Shown: piece by piece, positions 1 through 6,592 of the stretch
Position numbering within the stretch: the first letter of the stretch is position 1
How the letters are laid out: each line of letters starts with the position of its first letter
DNA from: Desulfobacterales bacterium
Lineage (GTDB): Bacteria > Desulfobacterota > Desulfobacteria > Desulfobacterales > Desulfobacteraceae
NCBI GenBank assembly: GCA_022361315.1
Contig: JAKSBB010000894.1
Span: forward strand, 1-11,973
Length of the DNA: 11,973 nucleotides
Direction of reading: 5' to 3'
Program-made: the position numbers and the translations under genes
Notes under the pieces: generated by a model
Told to the model about the DNA's origin: nothing
The model's database searches: none
Seen by the model: only the letters and a program-made list of their open reading frames with translations

Positions 1-1
1 G

Positions 2-130
2 TATTACCGGAACGAAGAAACTGTGCACCCAATTTTGATATATGCTGATCTTTTAGAATTTAATAACCAGAGAAATCTTGAAACTGCGAAGTTGTTCTAT
101 GACAAATATATCCATGGACATTTCACATAA
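2..130 (+). CDS. AbiEi-like type IV antitoxin, C-terminal fragment (5' end outside window)
   Basis: An open frame enters from the left edge and ends at TAA 128-130, giving about 42 C-terminal residues. The segment HPILIYADLLEFNNQRNLET followed by AKLFYDKYI closely resembles the C-terminal tail of AbiEi-family antitoxins/transcriptional repressors, which typically read like HPLLxYADLLATGDxRNLExAxLIYxxYL. Family knowledge: AbiEi proteins have an N-terminal winged helix that represses the operon and are encoded just upstream of an AbiEii nucleotidyltransferase toxin. The next gene here is such a nucleotidyltransferase and starts inside this one, which supports the pairing. The winged-helix part lies outside the window, so integrity of the antitoxin cannot be judged. 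The assignment rests on a short tail plus context. Confidence 0.6.
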   Translation, partial: YYRNEETVHPILIYADLLEFNNQRNLETAKLFYDKYIHGHFT

Positions 131-862
131 AGTCGATCCTGAGCATCAAAAAGCAATTCGGCAACTAAATAAAACCTTGGACAAGCTTGGAATACCGTTT
201 TTTCTCATCGGAGCTTCGGCAAGGGACTTTGTGTTAGAATTTTTGCATGGTATCAAAGCGCCCAGAATGACTATGGATATTGATTTCGCTGTGCGAATAA
301 TGGTGAGACGATTATTGACATTCTTCCTTTTGGCAACGTCTCTGATAAAGATAATACTATTTCCTGGCCGCCAGAGCATGAAATAGTGATGAGTGTTTCT
401 GGGTTTGAAGACGCATATAAATATGCGACGAAGATCATTGTTGCTAAAAATCCAGATGTTGAAATTAAAGTCCCTACAATCCCGGGAATGGCTTTCATGA
501 AACTGATATCATGGGATGATGCTGGTTCAAGCCGCCCCAAAGATGCCCAGGACATGTATTTTTTCCTACTCAATTATAAACACACGCATGTCATTGATCG
601 AATATTTATCGAAAATCAAGAACTTTTGGTGTCTGAAGGCCTCGACGATGAGATGGCAAGTATTAGACTTTTGGGGCAGGATATGGCAAAAATCTGCAAT
701 ACTGACACGAGAGCAAAAATAATCCAAATTTTAAGGAACGAAACATCAGAAGATTCAGACTTCAGGCTGACAGTGGATATAATGAACCACAGGTATGATT
801 TCGAGGATGTTTTAATTCGGCTACAAAAATTGAGACACGGATTTGAAGAAGTTCTGAAATAG
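99..862 (+). pseudogene. AbiEii/AbiGii-family nucleotidyltransferase toxin, disrupted by internal frameshifting deletion
   Basis: The N-terminal part (ATG at 99, or ATG at 114; both overlap the upstream stop at 130) encodes a nucleotidyltransferase start with FFLIGASARDF and the metal-binding D-x-D strand TMDIDFAV. This frame then runs into unrelated residues and stops at 384-386. From about 293 another frame (codons starting at 293, 296 and so on) carries the rest of the family without interruption: NNGETIIDILPFGNV, then KVPTIPGMAFMKLISWDDAG, then RPKDAQDMYFFLLNY, ending at TAG 860-862. In relatives roughly 30-35 residues separate the DxD strand from the DIxPFG strand; here they are almost adjacent, so a segment has been lost along with the frame. 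A simple single-base sequencing error would not explain the missing residues. Such toxins transfer nucleotides to cellular targets and are neutralised by AbiEi. A GTG at 386 could begin a C-terminal remnant, which would lack the catalytic GxS and DxD motifs. Confidence 0.75.
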
Positions 863-981
863 GTCAAATACATTTACATCGGGAGAATTCTATATAGCTA
901 TAGGCCGTGGGATGGAACCTATGATTGTATAGTCGTATGATCGGTAACCGGCATAATTTCCTTTGCAAACTGCGGTTTCCA

Positions 982-1142
982 GGCAGGTGCAGGGGAGGAG
1001 GCTGAGGCGGCGTGCGGGATGTGAGATTTCATGGACTGGAATCTGCATCTCGCCGCTCACCGGCGGTCAGGACGACCGCCGGGGTTTAGCCGATGCCCCT
1101 GCCCTGTGCCTGCCGGGTTATTGCCCGGGCCGTTATCCGGCA
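982..1142. other. GC-rich multi-stem element, candidate structured RNA or DNA repeat
   Basis: The outer arms GGCAGG (982-987) and GCAGGGG (989-995) pair with CCCCTGC (1096-1102) and CCTGCC (1109-1114). Inside are two hairpins. Hairpin A: GCGGGATG (1014-1021) pairs with CATCTCGC (1046-1053), continued by AGATTTC (1024-1030) with GGAATCT (1038-1044) around a 7-base loop; several of these are G-T pairs. Hairpin B: CCGGCGGTC (1060-1068) pairs perfectly with GACCGCCGG (1074-1082) around a 5-base loop. Together this makes a three-way junction. On the 3' side CCGGG (1113-1117) can pair with CCCGG (1124-1128), or TGCCGG (1111-1116) with CCGGCA (1137-1142), in competition with the outer stem. No U-run follows, so it is not a plain terminator. 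The orientation is unknown because the stems read on both strands; I do not recognise a known family. Confidence 0.4.
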
Positions 1143-1182
1143 AAATAATAAACTCCGGAATATTATATTTATTCGCATCAAA

Positions 1183-1361
1183 GGTGTGCTTCGCATACCC
1201 GGAATCTGGTGTTCTCTTAAGGCCGCAATTGTTGGTGACCAGCCTGCTGCCCATGAGCAGGGCACCGGAACCGTGCCTTGTGATTCTTGGCCCTGGAACG
1301 TAGACGAGCAGGTGTGACGGGGGAGTAAACTGCTATGGAGCCTCGGCTGGCTTGATTCCCC
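1183..1361. repeat. Cluster of local hairpins upstream of the mla operon
   Basis: Several short inverted repeats follow one another. GGTGTGC (1183-1189) pairs with GCATACC (1193-1199) around a 3-base loop. TGCCC (1248-1252) pairs with GGGCA (1260-1264), competing with CTGCT/AGCAG nearby. GGCAC (1261-1265) and following bases pair with CCGTGCC (1271-1277). GGGGGA (1319-1324) pairs with TTCCCC (1356-1361). Each is short and could occur by chance in GC-rich DNA, but their density is higher than in the other non-coding gaps of this window. The last one overlaps the candidate -35 box at 1352-1357. Confidence 0.25.
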
Positions 1362-1380
1362 GGCTCATATGTGTTTAAAT
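1352..1380 (+). promoter_or_regulatory. Candidate sigma-70 promoter of the mla operon
   Basis: TTGATT (1352-1357) and TTAAAT (1375-1380) are separated by exactly 17 bases. Each box matches four of six consensus positions. This would place transcription start near 1387 and leave a leader of about 85 bases before the first gene at 1474. Only moderate support, from boxes and spacing alone. Confidence 0.35.
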
Positions 1381-1473
1381 CGAAACCTTAATTATGATTC
1401 CCGGTAAAAATGATCTGACTTTCGCCTGGACAGCAGCCATAGGGATACTGAAACTGAACTTAAGAGAGAATGA

Positions 1474-2598
1474 ATGAGTGACAGCTTGCCGACTTTAAGC
1501 GTGGATGCCGATGACCGGACCCTGGGCCTGATATTTTCAGGCCGGCTGGATGCCCGGGGTATATCCCCTGTCTGGGATCAGGCTGTGAATGCCGTGAAAA
1601 AGGCAGGCGGCAGGCCGGTGCGCTTTGACCTGAGCCGGGTTGATTACCTGGATCTTGCCGGGGCCACCTTTATCTCTTATCTCAGGCGGCTGACCGGGGA
1701 GGCTGATATACCTGAGGCCGGAATCAAGGGGCTTAAAGATGAGTTTCTTCCACTGCTGGAACTGGCAGCCAAGTCCGGCAGTGAGGCCCGGGAGGCGACG
1801 CCGGGCCTTTCCTTTGTGGAGAATACCGGGAAAGACCTGGCCCTGACACTGGCAGATATAAAGACCTTTATCACCTTTGTGGGTGAAATCACATGGGCAA
1901 TGATTTCAAGCATTAAAAACCCGGGCAGCATCCGCTGGGCCGACACCTGGATGGTGGCGGAGCGGGCCGGGGTGAATGCGTTGCCCATTGTAGCCCTGAT
2001 CTCCTTTATCGTGGGCCTGGTCATGGCGTTCCAGGCGGCCATTCCCATGAAAATGTTCGGGGCGGAGATCTATGTGGCCAATCTTATCGGGATAGCCATG
2101 GTCCGGGAACTGGGGCCGCTGATGACCGCCATTGTCCTGGCGGGCAGGTCGGCCTCGGCCTTTGCCGCGGAAATCGGCACCATGAAAATCAATGAGGAGA
2201 TTGATGCCCTGACCGTGATGGGGATGGATCCGGTGAAATTTCTTATTGTTCCGAGGATTATTGCCGCCACCCTGATCACCCCGCTCCTGACGATCTTTGC
2301 CAACCTTGTGGGGATACTGGGCGGGGCAGTGGTGATTATATCCTTTGGGTATCCCCTGATTACCTATTACAACCAGGTGGCGGGTTTTGTGACCTGGCAG
2401 GACCTGACCGGGGGCCTGGTCAAATGCTTTGTTTTCGGGCTTCTCATTGCAGCCACCGGCTGTATCCGGGGCTACCAGACGCTGAGGGGGCCGTCGGCAG
2501 TGGGAGATTCCACCACCCGTGCCGTGGTGTCGTCCATTATTTTAATTGCCGTGTTTGACGGTATATTTTCCGTTGTCTATTACTATCTTGGCGTATGA
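1474..2598 (+). CDS. mlaE: MlaE-family lipid ABC transporter permease with N-terminal STAS (MlaB-like) domain
   Basis: A 374-residue inner-membrane permease of an MCE-type lipid transporter. Residues 1-100 form a STAS-like domain (strand LGLIFSGRLDARG, then RPVRFDLSRVDYLDLAGATF, where MlaB-type proteins bind the ATPase). Residues about 135-374 are the MlaE permease: hydrophobic helices beginning near 168, the conserved RELGP at 211-215, AGRSASAFAAEIGTM at 223-237 and EIDAL at 242-246, and a last helix at the C-terminus. In E. coli, MlaB and MlaE are separate proteins; here they are one chain, an arrangement also seen in other proteobacteria. The start at 1474 is preceded by a weak purine stretch (AAGAGAG). 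The stop overlaps the start of the ATPase gene by 4 bases (ATGA), so this is the first gene of an operon with translational coupling. Confidence 0.93.
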   Translation: MSDSLPTLSVDADDRTLGLIFSGRLDARGISPVWDQAVNAVKKAGGRPVRFDLSRVDYLDLAGATFISYLRRLTGEADIPEAGIKGLKDEFLPLLELAAKSGSEAREATPGLSFVENTGKDLALTLADIKTFITFVGEITWAMISSIKNPGSIRWADTWMVAERAGVNALPIVALISFIVGLVMAFQAAIPMKMFGAEIYVANLIGIAMVRELGPLMTAIVLAGRSASAFAAEIGTMKINEEIDALTVMGMDPVKFLIVPRIIAATLITPLLTIFANLVGILGGAVVIISFGYPLITYYNQVAGFVTWQDLTGGLVKCFVFGLLIAATGCIRGYQTLRGPSAVGDSTTRAVVSSIILIAVFDGIFSVVYYYLGV

Positions 2599-3374
2599 GA
2601 AAAGAAAATCATAAAAAGAGCATTATCCGGGTCAGGCACCTCTACGCCGGATATAACAAGGTTGCCATTATGGAGGATATCAGCTTTGACATCCACAGGG
2701 GAGAGGTCTTTGTCATCCTGGGGGGATCGGGCTGCGGCAAAAGCACTGTGCTGAAACATATGATCGGCCTTGTGCCCCCGATATCGGGCCAGGTGCTTAT
2801 CAACGGCGAGGATATGGTGTCGGCCACGGGCAAGACCCGGAACCGGATGCTGCGGTCCATTGGGGTGGCATTCCAGAACGGGGCCCTGTTCGGCTCCATG
2901 ACCGTGCTTGAAAATATTATGCTGCCCCTGAAAGAGTACACGGATCTGCCTGATGATGCCATAGAGGAAATCGCCCGGGTCAAGCTTGACCTTGTCCACC
3001 TGGGCCACGGGGTGAACCTCCTGCCTGACGAACTGAGCGGGGGAATGAAAAAGCGGGCGGCCATTGCTCGGGCCATGGCCCTGGACCCAGCCATCCTCTT
3101 TCTGGATGAGCCGTCTGCCGGACTGGACCCCCTGACCTCGGCCGGACTGGATAACCTGATCCTTGAGCTTGCCGCCTCCCTGGGCATCACCTTTGTGATT
3201 GTCACCCATGAGCTGGAGAGCATCCTCAGTATTGCAGACCGCACCATTATGCTGGGCAAGGAGGCCAAAGGCATTATTGCCCAGGGACAGCCTGATGACC
3301 TGAAAGACGATCAATCCAATCCATATGTTTATAATTTTTTCAACCGCAATCCGGAACCGGGAAGCAACCCATGA
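2595..3374 (+). CDS. mlaF: MlaF-type ABC transporter ATP-binding protein
   Basis: A 259-residue cytoplasmic ATPase powering the MCE lipid transporter. Visible motifs in order: Walker A GGSGCGKST at 43-51, Q-loop at Q94 in VAFQNGALF, the ABC signature LSGGM at 147-151, Walker B ILFLDEP at 167-173 with catalytic E172, D-loop SAGLDP at 174-179, and the switch histidine H205 in VTHEL. Q-loop text of the type FQNGALFGSMTVLENI, and LSGGMKKR in the signature, are characteristic of the MlaF subfamily rather than other ABC ATPases. Length fits the family (about 260-270). It overlaps the permease gene by 4 bases and the MlaD gene by 4 bases; no strong ribosome binding site is visible, consistent with coupled translation. 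All catalytic residues are present, so it should be active. Confidence 0.95.
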   Translation: MRKENHKKSIIRVRHLYAGYNKVAIMEDISFDIHRGEVFVILGGSGCGKSTVLKHMIGLVPPISGQVLINGEDMVSATGKTRNRMLRSIGVAFQNGALFGSMTVLENIMLPLKEYTDLPDDAIEEIARVKLDLVHLGHGVNLLPDELSGGMKKRAAIARAMALDPAILFLDEPSAGLDPLTSAGLDNLILELAASLGITFVIVTHELESILSIADRTIMLGKEAKGIIAQGQPDDLKDDQSNPYVYNFFNRNPEPGSNP

Positions 3375-4474
3375 CCCAGAAAGCAAATTTCTTTAAACTC
3401 GGCCTTTTTGTCATCCTGGCCTTTGGCCTGACCGCTGCCATGCTCATCGCCTTTGGGGCGGGTAAATTTTTTAAAACGGAAACCCTTGCAGAAACTTGTT
3501 TCGACGAATCGGTCCAGGGCCTGGATATCGGTTCCGAAGTCAAATACAAGGGGGTAAAAATAGGCACGGTAAAATCCATTACCACCCCGACCAAGGTGTA
3601 TGGGGTGCCTTCCGGTTACGTCCTGGTCACCTTTGCGCTTTCCGAAGACTGCTATGTGGGCCAGACCGGGAAAGATGCCGCCATCCGGTTTAAAAAGGCC
3701 ATTGATGACGGTCTGACTGTTTTCATGGCATTCAAGGGCCTCACCGGAGCTGCCTACCTGGAGACCGACTACGAGGGCAAGGGATCTGACCTGGACATTA
3801 CCTGGCAGCCCGTGAACCTGTACGTCCCCTCAAGAAAGAGCAGCATTAAACGCATCGGGGATGCCATCAACCAGACCCTGGACAACCTTGCGGAGCTGAA
3901 CGTAGGCGGTATCGGCCGCAACCTGGCAGGCCTTGTCAAAGCCTTGAACGAAAAGGCCACCGCACTTGATATGCAGACGATTTCAGACCAGTCAACAGGC
4001 CTGCTCAAGGAGCTGCGCCAGACCAATCAGAAAATCGCCGCGTTCATGGAATCTGAAAACCTGAACAAGATCATGACAGATGCAGGGGATTCTTTTGCAG
4101 AACTGAAAACAATGATCAGGGATGCCAGGTCCCCGGTTGCCGTTACCCTGGAAAACATTGAAAACGCGTCAAACAACGTCGCCCTTGCGGCTGAAGATTT
4201 TGAAACGGATTTCAGCCCGAAACTGGATATCCTTGCCGCCAGAATGGAGACCACCCTTAAAAGCCTGGAACAGACCTCAAAGATGCTGGAAAAAATGGTC
4301 TGGATGAATTCGGACACGATCAGCAAGGCCATAGAAAATTTCGAACATACCTCGGAAAACCTGAACCAGCTTACCCTGGAGCTGCGCCAGTACCCGGGCC
4401 GCCTTCTTCTGGAACGCCCGCCTGAGATGAACACACCGGAACGTATAGAGGAGAGACTGAAACAAAATGATTAG
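3371..4474 (+). CDS. mlaD: MlaD-family MCE-domain substrate-binding protein
   Basis: A 367-residue inner-membrane-anchored periplasmic protein. Residues 8-30 form one N-terminal transmembrane helix (FKLGLFVILAFGLTAAMLIA). Residues about 37-120 are a single MCE domain with the typical text FDESVQGLDIGSEVKYKGVK followed by IGTVKSI. Residues about 160-350 are predicted to be long amphipathic helices with many Leu, Glu, Asn and Ser residues, as in MCE proteins whose tails bundle into a hexameric tube or tunnel. E. coli MlaD is much shorter (about 183 residues); this tail is closer in design to longer MCE proteins such as PqiB/LetB or Mce1, though with only one MCE domain. It starts in the ATGA overlap with mlaF, and its end overlaps the lipoprotein gene by 8 bases. 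Expected to form a hexamer on top of MlaE. Confidence 0.9.
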   Translation: MTQKANFFKLGLFVILAFGLTAAMLIAFGAGKFFKTETLAETCFDESVQGLDIGSEVKYKGVKIGTVKSITTPTKVYGVPSGYVLVTFALSEDCYVGQTGKDAAIRFKKAIDDGLTVFMAFKGLTGAAYLETDYEGKGSDLDITWQPVNLYVPSRKSSIKRIGDAINQTLDNLAELNVGGIGRNLAGLVKALNEKATALDMQTISDQSTGLLKELRQTNQKIAAFMESENLNKIMTDAGDSFAELKTMIRDARSPVAVTLENIENASNNVALAAEDFETDFSPKLDILAARMETTLKSLEQTSKMLEKMVWMNSDTISKAIENFEHTSENLNQLTLELRQYPGRLLLERPPEMNTPERIEERLKQND

Positions 4475-5093
4475 ATACCTGAAGTTGTTCACCCTGGCAG
4501 CCGGGCTCCTGGCCGTGGTTTCCTCCTGCTCCGGCATCAGGAACGAGTACCAGGAAAAGACCATGTTCCGTCTGGAAGCCTCTCCCGCGATGGCCGGATT
4601 CCAGGATCAGAAAACCGGCAAAGCACTGCTGGTCAAACGGTTCGGTATTGCGCCCGAGTTTGAAGGCAGCCCGTTTATGTACAGGGACAACAACAACCGG
4701 TTCGGCTCGGACTATTACCACAACTACGTGGTCCCGCCTGCCCGGATGATCACCGATCTTATCATGGAGAACCTCTATGCATCGCCCCTGTTTTCGCCTG
4801 TTTCCCCCAATTCAATGGAGGAGATCCAATACCGGCTCTGGGGAAAAGTCATTGAGCTTTACGGGGATATCCGGGATAAGGAAGAGCTGAAGGCCACGGT
4901 GACCATCCGCATGGTATTGGATAAAAACCAGGACGGCACCTTTAAGCCGGTGGCCCATAAAACCTACACGGCAACCTTTCCCCTGTCCGAACCAAGCCCC
5001 GAAGCATACATAGCCGGGATCAACCGGGGCCTGACAAAGATCATGAACGATTTTTTCAAGGACCTGGACACTCCCGGGACAGGTTTGAAATGA
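4467..5093 (+). CDS. ABC-type transport auxiliary lipoprotein (PqiC/YmbA-like)
   Basis: A 208-residue predicted lipoprotein. The signal sequence MIRYLKLFTLAAGLLAVVSS ends in a lipobox with the modified cysteine at C21 (VSSC). The following region fits the ABC transport auxiliary component family (the PqiC/YmbA type): RMITDLIMENLYASPLFSPV resembles the conserved helix that precedes the core sheet, and YRLWGKVIELYGDIRD is its characteristic strand-turn segment. In the Pqi system such a lipoprotein sits at the outer membrane and partners the MCE protein. Here it occupies the place where a soluble MlaC might be expected; no MlaC or MlaA gene is visible. It overlaps mlaD by 8 bases and the next gene by 4 bases (ATGA). 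A purine stretch (GAGGAGAG) lies about 13 bases upstream of the start, a long spacing. Confidence 0.8.
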   Translation: MIRYLKLFTLAAGLLAVVSSCSGIRNEYQEKTMFRLEASPAMAGFQDQKTGKALLVKRFGIAPEFEGSPFMYRDNNNRFGSDYYHNYVVPPARMITDLIMENLYASPLFSPVSPNSMEEIQYRLWGKVIELYGDIRDKEELKATVTIRMVLDKNQDGTFKPVAHKTYTATFPLSEPSPEAYIAGINRGLTKIMNDFFKDLDTPGTGLK

Positions 5094-5641
5094 TTGCCAA
5101 CCCGCCCGGAAAACAGCTCAGCTGGATGATACTGCTCCTGGCAGTCCTGACCGGCTTTCTCTGTTATTTCATGGCCCGGCCCGGCTATTTTTCGCCCTCA
5201 ACCCCTGTTACCGGCCACATGCTGACCCTGGTGATAATCCTGCTGGCAGTGGCAACAGTCAAACAGATCTTCCGCATACTGAAGGGAGGCCCCTCACTGG
5301 TGGTGGATGAAAAGGGCATCTTCTTTTATACTAACTTTATATATGGAAAAACCTTTCTCCCCTGGGAGGAGATAGCGGGGATTCACGGGATGATCCATAA
5401 ATCCCCCAGGGGCATCACCTTCCGGTCCCTTAAAATTGTGCCGGCGGATTACACCGCGTTTCTGGATAATTTTTCTTTTTTAAGACAGATCGCCATCAGG
5501 CTGGCAAACCTGGGTGCCGGAAAGGAAATCGATATCCCCCAGCTTATGCTGGACAAAAAAATCAAAGAGATCATTGAGGCCATAGAGAGCCTGAACATTG
5601 AACAGCTTAAAAAAATTCAGATCAAAGAGGAAAAAAAATAA
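5090..5641 (+). CDS. Unknown two-TM membrane protein, STM3941/PH-like cytoplasmic part
   Basis: A 183-residue protein that I cannot assign firmly. Residues 10-29 and about 43-62 are hydrophobic and probably form two transmembrane helices with a short loop. Residues about 66-140 look like a small beta-rich domain: [16 protein letters not shown], then [13 protein letters not shown], resembling the pattern of STM3941-like and bacterial PH-like membrane proteins (a hydrophobic strand, DEKGI, then a PWEEI strand). The tail (about 145-183) is helical and highly charged, ending in a lysine/glutamate-rich stretch. It is translationally coupled at both ends: ATGA overlap with the lipoprotein gene and a TAATG overlap with hisA. 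The operon position suggests a role tied to the lipid transporter, for example at the inner membrane, but this is inference from context only. Confidence 0.7.
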   Translation: MIANPPGKQLSWMILLLAVLTGFLCYFMARPGYFSPSTPVTGHMLTLVIILLAVATVKQIFRILKGGPSLVVDEKGIFFYTNFIYGKTFLPWEEIAGIHGMIHKSPRGITFRSLKIVPADYTAFLDNFSFLRQIAIRLANLGAGKEIDIPQLMLDKKIKEIIEAIESLNIEQLKKIQIKEEKK

Positions 5642-6405
5642 TGAAGTTCAGACCCTGCATAGACCTGCGCAACGGTAAAGTCGTCCAGATTGTCGGCTCC
5701 ACTTTGCGGGACACGGACCAGGACAACACCGTTACCAATTTTGAAAGCCCGGAATCACCGGCCCAGTTTGCCCTTATGTATCAAAAGGACCAGCTCACCG
5801 GCGGCCATGTCATTGCCCTGGGCCCGGGGAATACAGAAGCGGCTTTATTCGCCCTCAGCGCCTATCCCGGCGGCCTCCAGGCAGGCGGCGGCATCACCCC
5901 GGACAATGCCGGCCGGTTCCTGGATGCAGGGGCCTCACATGTGATTGTAACCTCCTATGTCTTCTCCAAAGGAAAAATGGATATGGAAAAACTTACCCGC
6001 CTGGTAAAGGCCGTGGGTAAGGAGCGGCTGGTTCTGGATTTAAGCTGCAGATCCAGGGACGGGCAGTTCTGGATTGTCACGGACCGGTGGCAGAACTTCA
6101 CCGATGTTGCCGTCACCCCGGATACCCTGGAACACCTGGCCTCGTTCTGTGATGAGTTCCTGGTCCACGGGGTGGATGTGGAGGGCAAGATGCAGGGGAT
6201 CCAGGCGGAACTGGTATCCCTTCTGGGAGCCCACTCCCCGATCCCGGCCACCTATGCGGGCGGCGCCAGCCGGTTTTCAGACCTGGACCGGGTTAAAAAC
6301 CTGGGAAACAACCGGGTGGACCTCACCATAGGCTCTGCCCTGGATATCTTCGGCGGTGACATTCCCTATGCCGATGTGGTGGACTGGCACAGGCGTAATG
6401 CCTGA
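5641..6405 (+). CDS. hisA: Phosphoribosylformimino-5-aminoimidazole carboxamide ribotide isomerase, eukaryotic type (HisA/HIS6)
   Basis: A 254-residue TIM-barrel isomerase catalysing the fourth step of histidine synthesis (ProFAR to PRFAR). The sequence follows yeast HIS6 rather than typical bacterial His[15 protein letters not shown] at 6-19, [11 protein letters not shown] at 54-64, LQAGGGI at 79-85, [10 protein letters not shown] at 99-108, LVLDLSCR at 130-137, [12 protein letters not shown] at 171-182, TYAGGA at 204-209 and [13 protein letters not shown] at 227-239. D8 and D133 are the likely acid/base pair, as in other HisA proteins. Start: ATG 5641 has AAGAGG at 5625-5630, spacing 10, and overlaps the previous stop by one base. 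No other histidine gene lies in the window; it is the last gene of the lipid transport operon. Function is firm, genomic placement is odd. Confidence 0.93.
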   Translation: MKFRPCIDLRNGKVVQIVGSTLRDTDQDNTVTNFESPESPAQFALMYQKDQLTGGHVIALGPGNTEAALFALSAYPGGLQAGGGITPDNAGRFLDAGASHVIVTSYVFSKGKMDMEKLTRLVKAVGKERLVLDLSCRSRDGQFWIVTDRWQNFTDVAVTPDTLEHLASFCDEFLVHGVDVEGKMQGIQAELVSLLGAHSPIPATYAGGASRFSDLDRVKNLGNNRVDLTIGSALDIFGGDIPYADVVDWHRRNA

Positions 6406-6435
6406 CCCCTGCACAGGCACCTGGTAACAGGCATT

Positions 6436-6478
6436 CCCGGCATCAGTTTCACACCCGGAGACTGATACAGTTTCCGGG
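6436..6478. repeat. Long imperfect hairpin between hisA and the asmA-like gene
   Basis: The inner stem pairs ATCAGTTTC (6442-6450) with GAGACTGAT (6458-6466), nine pairs including one G-T, around a 7-base loop. The outer stem pairs CCCGG (6436-6440) with CCGGG (6474-6478). No T-run follows, so it is not a standard intrinsic terminator. It could be a processing or mRNA-stabilising hairpin at the 3' end of the mla-hisA transcript. Confidence 0.45.
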
Positions 6479-6519
6479 CATTGGTGCCGGTGCGGAAAGG
6501 TCTCACGAAAACCCCGCTG

Positions 6520-6549
6520 TTGACAACCCCCTGCCCCCCGGCCTATGGT
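6520..6549 (+). promoter_or_regulatory. Candidate sigma-70 promoter of the asmA-like gene
   Basis: A perfect -35 box TTGACA (6520-6525) is followed after 18 bases by TATGGT (6544-6549), which matches four of six -10 positions. Transcription would start around 6556, leaving about 50 bases before the preferred start codon at 6605. It would make the in-frame upstream ATG at 6545 lie inside the promoter, which supports the later start. Confidence 0.5.
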
Positions 6550-6592
6550 GGATTTATTCCGCAACAGATATCAAACCCGGATATCTCCGGGT

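Larger units (their letters stand above)
863..1473. other. Gene-free region of 611 bases rich in inverted repeats
   Basis: No reading frame on either strand has a convincing start with a ribosome binding site and a recognisable product. Around 860-960 the sequence changes from AT-rich (the toxin-antitoxin remnant) to the GC-richer composition of the rest of the window. At 893-902 is the palindrome TATAGCTATA. At 982-1142 lies a GC-rich set of nested stems (listed separately). At 1183-1361 there are further local hairpins (listed separately). A possible sigma-70 promoter for the mla operon sits at 1352-1380. I recognised no tRNA, tmRNA, RNase P or SRP RNA signature, and none of the common riboswitch cores (TPP, cobalamin, SAM, glycine, c-di-GMP). 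Confidence 0.6.

Noticed and set aside
873..902. Promoter-like TTTACA with TATA-rich sequence and the palindrome TATAGCTATA
   Set aside because: The best spacing gives only weak -10 boxes and no gene follows in a suitable distance; noted only as part of the gap.
963..1317. Three overlapping forward-strand frames of 61-90 codons
   Set aside because: They share the same GC-rich, hairpin-filled DNA, lack ribosome binding sites and show no recognisable domain.
1057..1320. Reverse-strand reading frame with protein-like text (for example SGYAKHTFDANKYNIPEFII)
   Set aside because: It has no ribosome binding site before its ATG at 1254, its upstream extension meets a stop near 1335, it runs through the strong hairpin at 1060-1082, and the forward strand is equally open here. 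I recognise no family. A BLASTP hit to a conserved protein would change this.
2583..3386. Long reverse-strand frame of 267 codons opposite mlaF
   Set aside because: It is antisense to an ATPase gene with all motifs intact; the openness follows from the codon bias of the real gene.
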